Below are positions 58,987 through 64,000 of a stretch of DNA of 64,000 bases, in pieces. Below the pieces are notes generated by a model. It had not been told where the DNA came from. It ran no database searches and saw nothing but the letters and a program-made list of their open reading frames with translations. Every line of letters starts with the position of its first letter. Position 1 is the first letter of the stretch. The translations under genes were made by a program, and so were the position numbers. The DNA comes from Clusia tigrina (taxonomy: Eukaryota; Arthropoda; Insecta; Diptera; Clusiidae): the NCBI GenBank assembly GCA_920105625.2, contig OV050031.1:214575194-214639193 (forward strand), in the 5' to 3' direction.

Positions 58987-59576
58987 TGAGAGTACGGATG
59001 CCATTGCAAAAAGCGGAATCTTACTACCAAACGAGCAAGTAAGTAACGTACTGATGTCTCTAAGAATGATCAATCGCCCTATTGAAGATGACATGATGAG
59101 AAAGGTGAAAGAATAATGGAGTACAGCCACATATAAGATCGCAAAGCTCATGTGCAAACCGTACGGCACTCAGACCAAATCGATACTGGCACTTCCGCGA
59201 AAGAATTACAGAACGGTAGTAGGAATACTCAGAGTTCACTGTCTAACGGCGGTACACGGTAACAGGATGGGACTCAAAACAACAATGAATGCAGGAAATG
59301 TGGGGACCAAGGCACAAGAGAAACTCTGGAGCATCTACTATGCCTCTGCCCCGCAATATCTAAAACGCGCTTATAACATCTTGGAGTCCCCTGGTTTGAA
59401 GAACTAGAAGTGGTCGCCCCACTGGGAATAGTTTCTCTCTTAAGATTTGCTAAGAGCGTCTCCCTGTTCAACGTTTCATACTTTAGCTCTTAAATGGATA
59501 TCCATCTGGCACCGCCAAGGTATTCACAGGTCTATGTGTGGTATTCATGGCCGGCCAGTCTAACCTAACCTAACCT
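58987..59576 (+). mobile_element. 5'-truncated non-LTR retrotransposon insertion with TAACC tail
   Basis: The 590-bp insert is bracketed by a 13-bp target-site duplication. It begins within the end of RNase H (ESTDAIAKSGILL), continues SVLM-type and MRKVKE segments, RKNYRTVVGILRVHCL, then frameshifted CRKCGDQG, LEHLLCLCPAISK, WFEELEVVAPLGI and LLRFAKSVSLFNVSYF before a stop at 59489-59491. The 3' UTR is short and ends in CTAACCTAACCTAACCT directly against the duplication. So the tail is a TAACC pentanucleotide repeat and not poly(A), as in I-clade-like elements that end in short tandem repeats. Confidence 0.88.
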
Positions 59577-59589
59577 AAGGGTCTCGGGA
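59577..59589. repeat. Target-site duplication, right copy
   Basis: AAGGGTCTCGGGA, identical to 58974-58986. Confidence 0.85.
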
Positions 59590-59960
59590 CTGAATGTGCT
59601 TGCACGTCAAGTCTCGAAGAGCAACAGAAAAACAAGAAACATTTCGACTGCGATATTCGCATGCTTCCCACTACAGCACAGAGGCTGCAATTTTTTGGAG
59701 CATAGAACAACCGAGGAAAAGGTCCGTCAAATCCACAAACTTCAGGACACTGAAAATCAGCACAGTTGGCTAAATACTTTACGCCATAATAAATTATGGC
59801 TGCAAGGGTTTGGGGAATGATTTTGTGCAAGTAAAGTCTACGACTCGAAGGATATCAGATACAGAAATGAGCAATTCGACTGGTTCGTAAATTTCATAAA
59901 CTTCTCCAAGAAGACAGCATATGAAGATGAGCACAGTTTGCAAAAAATTGTATCAACTTA
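59590..59960. other. Gene-free stretch
   Basis: An open frame of 86 residues on the minus strand (59830-59570) and one of 74 on the plus strand have no known domain. ATTATGGCTGCAAGGGT near 59796 resembles ACGATGGCTGTAAGGGT near 58963, hinting that the host sequence itself is an old repeat. Confidence 0.4.
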
Positions 59961-59966
59961 AACTGT

Positions 59967-60575
59967 GCAGGCACGAATCTTTGGACATGAGAAAGCTTGG
60001 AAATCATTGGGTACACCTTTTACTCACAGCAAATTAAGGATGCATCCGAGCCATGTCTCGGTTAAGAAACTGATTGAAGCAGTTCCGTCACAATCCAATT
60101 GTATGCACCTCAACTTAAGTTATGCAGGCACGACTCTTTGGACATGAGAAAGCTTTGAAATCATTGGGTACTCCAATTCCTCACAGCGAATCAATCCAAC
60201 ATCCGAGCCCTGTTTCAGTTAAGTAACTGATTGAAGCAACTCCGTCTCAATCCAATTGTATCCACCTCAACTTAAGCTATGCAGGCACGAATCGTTGGAC
60301 ATGAGAAAGCTTTGAAATCATTGGGTACTCCATTTCCTCACAGCGAGTCAAACACGCATCCGAGGCATGTCTCAGTTAAGTAACTGATTGAAGCAGTTCC
60401 GTCACAATCCAATTGTATGCACCTCAACTTAAGCTATGCAGGCACGACTCTTTGGACATGAGAAAGCTTTGAATTCATTGGGTACTCCATTTCCTCACAG
60501 GGAATTCCAACCAACATCCGAGCCAGGCTCGGTTAAGTGACTGATTGAACCAGTTTCGTCACAATCCAATCGAAT
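59967..60575. repeat. 157-bp tandem repeat, about four copies
   Basis: GCAGGCACGA starts at 59967, 60124, 60281 and 60438, an exact 157-bp period. Each copy continues TTGGACATGAGAAAGCTT, CATTGGGTAC, CATCCGAG, TCAGTTAAG, CTGATTGAA, GTCACAATCCAAT and CACCTCAACTTAAG. Copies differ by about 5-10 percent by eye. The length is in the range of nucleosome-scale satellite monomers. Confidence 0.95.
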
Positions 60576-62285
60576 TCACAGGCCAGTTTTTCACTAAGGA
60601 AATTACTTGAGTACTCGCTTCAGAGACAAATGAATTGTCCAAACCATGAAGACAGGTGGACCTGTTGAACTTTCCTAATCGTAGGCATCAAATACATCCC
60701 CGTGAAAGTTTCAGTTGACACAGTACAATACGTTAATAGCTTCACACTCTATCCTATGAGTGGTTTCGTTGGAGTTCTCGAAATTGATAATATGGAGGGT
60801 TGGATAGAAAATTCCTTCCCCACCTGGATTAGTTCACTTCTAGTGTCTAAAGATGTTCCATAATTAAGCGAACGTATCTTTGCAGATACCCTTCTTAAAT
60901 ATCCAGTTTCTTATGTCAGAGCGAAGATGCTGAACACAATGATTTGTTGCATTTATTCCACTTTGCCTAGTTATTCATCACTACCTTAGTCCCTTCTTTA
61001 TTCGCTTCTGCTGCTCGCTTCTTTTCTCAACACACTGTTTCAGACTTCGTTGTAAATATAATTTGAGTTCTGCACCTGTTTATCAGTGGATTCATACATT
61101 TTAACTGAATGCAACTTTAGTTCCTCACTTGACAGCTTAAAATTCCTGCTTTTAAAGTCACTTTATCTTCACTGCGGAGATTTTATGTTCCACTCCAATA
61201 AATTAGTCCTCTGTCTGTCAGCTTTATGGCAACAACATATGCGTACGCTACTTACTTCATATCTATTTGCAAATTTTATGTTTCCGTGCTGGAAACAGAT
61301 TCCTTTCGTTTGCTGGCGACTACTCCACACCCCTCATGAATTGTTGCTTTACACATTTTTATGAACATTGCCCATTCTATTGGCAAATAAAGAGGCTGTA
61401 AAACAAACGAGTAAAGTTGAGCACTCTACTTCATGTTTTTAGTGCCGGGTTGCCTGTCATATCTAACTGTACTTTGGCATTTGTAGTATCCTTATGGGCC
61501 GCTGCTGTGACCACTGCAGTCATCGATATTGGCTTAGTTAGCTCCCAGTGGCGTGGATGCCGTTGCTACTATTTTTATGGCGTCAATGAAACACCAATAA
61601 ACTGCCCAGTTCTGTTTGTTTTTGGCTTTTAGAAGGAGTCTGCCCAACTGTTCTAGATAGCTCGTATAATCGTTAAGTAGACACAGTGGCGGTAAGGCGC
61701 TGTGTCAAGGAACCCGCCATGCCACGCCACTTTGCCCACTTTTATGGCACCTCTGTTTGCTCACTTGTTATGTTATGTTATCGGATTTGTTTCTTTCTAT
61801 TATTGTAATGGTCATTAAGTTCTATTTGGAAACCAATTCATAGCGGAAGAGTTGAGCTTCTGTTACTCGTATGTGGGGCGGGCAATTAGAGCAGTCCTCG
61901 TGAGAAGTGAATGGAGTCATCGCGCCATTCATTTTCCCATTTGTGTTGTTTTATGTGCCAATAATGAAGTGAATAGGCAATTATCGTTAAGAAAATTAGT
62001 AAGAAATTATTGTCTGTAGTCGTGGAATAAATTATATTTTTATGGACGAGTAGTGAGGATACCATATAAGGACTAAGCTTTGTATAGTGTCGCATTCGAA
62101 GTCATCATTATAAAGTCTTGTGTCACTTCCAAGTGTTGTTTTTGTTTTCCTGGTTGGAGTTACTAATCCATTACCAATTTTCCGAACTATTCTACTGATG
62201 TTCTCAATATTTCTAATAAATGTTCTTGATATCTCTAATATTGTTCTTGATATTTTTAAATATTTCTAATAAATGTTAAGTACCT
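60576..62285. other. Gene-free stretch
   Basis: No gene is recognised. 60960-61660 is single-copy-looking with 71- and 92-residue open frames lacking domains. Confidence 0.4.
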
Positions 62286-62289
62286 TCTT

Positions 62290-62880
62290 CATTATCACTA
62301 TGAATAATGGGACATAACAAATCGGTTCTGTACCTCTTTAAAGAGCTGTTCTTTTTAGGGTTTTAATCCATCTCTTTTTTTGCCGAAGAATTCTACCGAT
62401 TGTTTAGAAATATATAACATGATCAAGAATAGAAGCTTTACTCTTCTATTCTTTATCATCACTGTCCATATCGCGATACACTTGAATGGTTCTGGACCTC
62501 TTCAAGTGTGAATTTCTTTGTTCCTATCTATTTTTTAGTCAATCACTTATTTGCATAATAGTTCTGCTGATGGATCAGAGAGGCACAATAAGTTTGCTTT
62601 ACAATCCTATCTTCATCATCACTGTCATAAATGCAACATAATTGAATGGTTCAGAGAATTGTTTCTTTTTTCCTTTAGATGTTTATTCAATTATCGATTT
62701 ACAGAAGAATTCTATCGATATATTAGAAACTTAAAATAATTTCCTTTTACTATCCTATTATCCATCATCACTGTCATAAGTGTGACATACTTCAAAGGTG
62801 CTGGCAAGGATATGTTTGTTTTTCCTATTGAGGTTTTCATTCAATCATCGCCTTCTTCATCATAAGTGGGACAGGCTAAA
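62290..62880. repeat. Degenerate tandem repeat, unit about 150-164 bp
   Basis: ATCACT words in the shared context (TCAT)CATCACTGTC(A/C)ATA occur at 62294, 62458, 62618 and 62767. Each is followed by GAATGGTTCTGGACCTCTT-like, TTTCTTTTTCCT, TTCAATCA and GAAGAATTCTA(C/T)CGAT(A/T) blocks in order. Identity between units is low. Confidence 0.75.
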
Positions 62881-62884
62881 ATTG

Positions 62885-63470
62885 AAGACTTATATCAATG
62901 GCTAGGTAAATGAGAAAGCTGATAGCTTAGCAAGGAAATCTGCGGCCTCTCAGTTCAACGGCCCTGAATCCTTCTGTGGACTATCATCCAGCACCATTGG
63001 AAGTCTGCTGAAAATCTTCACAGATGCAAACATGGAAAAATCTTCCGAGATTAGGACAGTCCAGAGCTCTCCTGGGGCACTTTTATCCTAATGGAGCTAA
63101 AGAGTTAATAAAGATGCGTCGGATTAGGTTTTTAGCAGACTCTGTGGACTCAACTATCATATGAAGAAGTTGGGTCTATCTGTAGATGCCATTTGTAGAT
63201 TCTGTTAAGAAAGTGACGATACCTCACTGAACCTGATCACAGACTACGGACCATTGGCACAAAAATGGCAGGTGTTTCGGAGAATGTATTTTAGATATGA
63301 GCAAGATCCCTCAACTTGATTGCTCTATAATACATGAATTCCTGCCGGAAATAGACTTGACAGAAGATCTATAGATCAGATCTATAGAAGATCTTTTAAA
63401 TGAATAGGGGCATTACAATAGATCTTTCAGATTGCGGTGTTTAACACCCTTGAAAAAATCTAAGAAATCC
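62885..63470 (+). pseudogene. Non-LTR retrotransposon C-terminus and 3' UTR
   Basis: NEKADSLARKSAA (RNase H end with its last Asp), FNGPESFCGLS, then frameshifted pieces and AICRFC before a stop and ESDDTSLNLI, the zinc-like tail. Non-coding sequence from about 63320 matches, in inverted orientation, 4180-4360 (TGACAGAAGATCTATAGAT, AATAGGGGCATTACAAT, TTTAACACCCTTGA). So this is the end of a plus-strand element of which a second 3' copy lies at the other end of the window. No target duplication was seen. Confidence 0.8.
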
Positions 63471-63510
63471 ATATCGATGACTAAAAAAGCTTTATTAAGG
63501 TTGCTCTATC

Positions 63511-63555
63511 TGTGGATTTATCACTCTACATCGGTTTTAGAGTGATAAATCCACA
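63511..63555. repeat. Perfect hairpin, 18-bp arms, 9-bp loop
   Basis: TGTGGATTTATCACTCTA (63511-63528) is followed by a 9-base loop and its exact reverse complement (63538-63555). Pairing does not extend beyond the arms. It could be a fold-back end of an element, a short inverted duplication or a transcript hairpin. Confidence 0.95.
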
Positions 63556-63689
63556 TTGAGATATCTCTTATCTTAAGCTAACTTCTAATCAACTAAGAAT
63601 TTGCGGAAATATTCTATCAGTGAACTAAGATTCAATAATTTTTCTATATGATCGATTATATTGTCATATGATCATGATTCATTATTCAT

Positions 63690-64000
63690 ATTTTCAATTA
63701 TATAATTGGCGTTCAAAATTATTTATATCATCATCTTTCCTATCCTCATCATTCATATCATCATCATTAATATCATTCGTTTATATTATCATCATTCATA
63801 TCACTATCATTCATAACATTATCATTCATATTATTGCAATTCATATCATTACCATTCATATCATCATATTTCTTTCCTTCATCATTTATATCATCATTCA
63901 TATCGTCATCATTCATATCATCATCGTTCATATTATCATTATTCATCATTCATAACATCATCATTCATATCATTATCATTCATATCATCATCATTCATAA
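63690..64000. repeat. ATCATTCAT-type simple repeat to the window edge
   Basis: Degenerate units of CATATCATCATCATT and CATATCATTATCATT (about 12-18 bp) run to the last base, so the array continues outside. The 95-residue Ile/His-rich frame here is a translation of the repeat. Confidence 0.9.

Noticed and set aside
59560..59578. CCTAA repeats as a telomere remnant
   Set aside because: Only three to four units, placed exactly between a retroelement 3' UTR and its target duplication; similar GGTTAGG tracts elsewhere sit at the ends of a dispersed repeat. They are element tails.

Overview
The window looks like nuclear DNA of a higher (schizophoran) fly, most probably a tephritid fruit fly. The reasons are one spliced gene whose exons read as the C-terminal WD40 domain of Atg16 in a clearly dipteran form, fly-style short introns, CAA/TTG/CAG-rich non-coding DNA, at least five mariner remnants (one with the DD41D spacing of the 'rosa' group, which I recall was first described from Ceratitis), and many non-LTR retrotransposon fragments. 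No bacterial-type operon, rRNA, tRNA or CRISPR array is present. Species level is inference.

Only one protein-coding gene can be called with confidence. Its last four coding exons lie on the + strand at 40960-41260, 41323-41407, 41495-41638 and 46327-46420. They join in frame into 207 residues plus a stop and encode roughly the last four to five blades of the Atg16 beta-propeller. The residue matching human ATG16L1 Lys490, needed for V-ATPase-directed ATG8 lipidation, is conserved. No upstream exon of the gene was found in the preceding 40.9 kb, so 1-40959 is best read as one very large phase-0 intron, or else as DNA that separated this 3' part from the rest of the gene.

The left 41 kb is a patchwork. 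It holds non-LTR pieces with RNase H or reverse transcriptase motifs (about 4.2-5.5, 17.5-17.9 and 20.5-22.0 kb), a decayed rosa mariner (18.0-19.2 kb), another mariner remnant (38.1-38.9 kb), very A+T-rich blocks (0-0.2, 13.5-14.4, 25.9-29.8 kb) and more than a dozen unrelated minisatellites with units from 10 to about 182 bp. Between these are less repetitive stretches (6, 11-13, 30-31, 34-36 kb) with no recognisable gene. A good TATA plus initiator core promoter with heat-shock-element-like dyads sits at about 25.73-25.84 kb.

The right part begins inside the gene. The 4.7-kb last intron carries a broken mariner and a 1.9-kb minisatellite with higher-order structure. After the Atg16 stop comes a CAA-rich 3' UTR with a poly(A) signal. 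From 47.8 kb onward the sequence is again transposon debris: two RNase H fragments, two mariners (one, 55963-57204, complete with terminal inverted repeats and TA duplication but catalytically dead), an endonuclease-reverse-transcriptase C-terminal fragment, a 5'-truncated non-LTR insertion with a 13-bp target duplication and a TAACC-repeat tail, two arrays with units near 157 bp, another non-LTR end, a perfect 18-bp hairpin, and an ATCATTCAT-type array running to the window edge.

The most unusual theme is tandem duplication. About twenty independent arrays of different unit length occur in 64 kb, and several duplications lie inside transposase or RNase H coding sequence. The clearest is a six-copy 30-bp expansion of the first catalytic motif of the rosa transposase.
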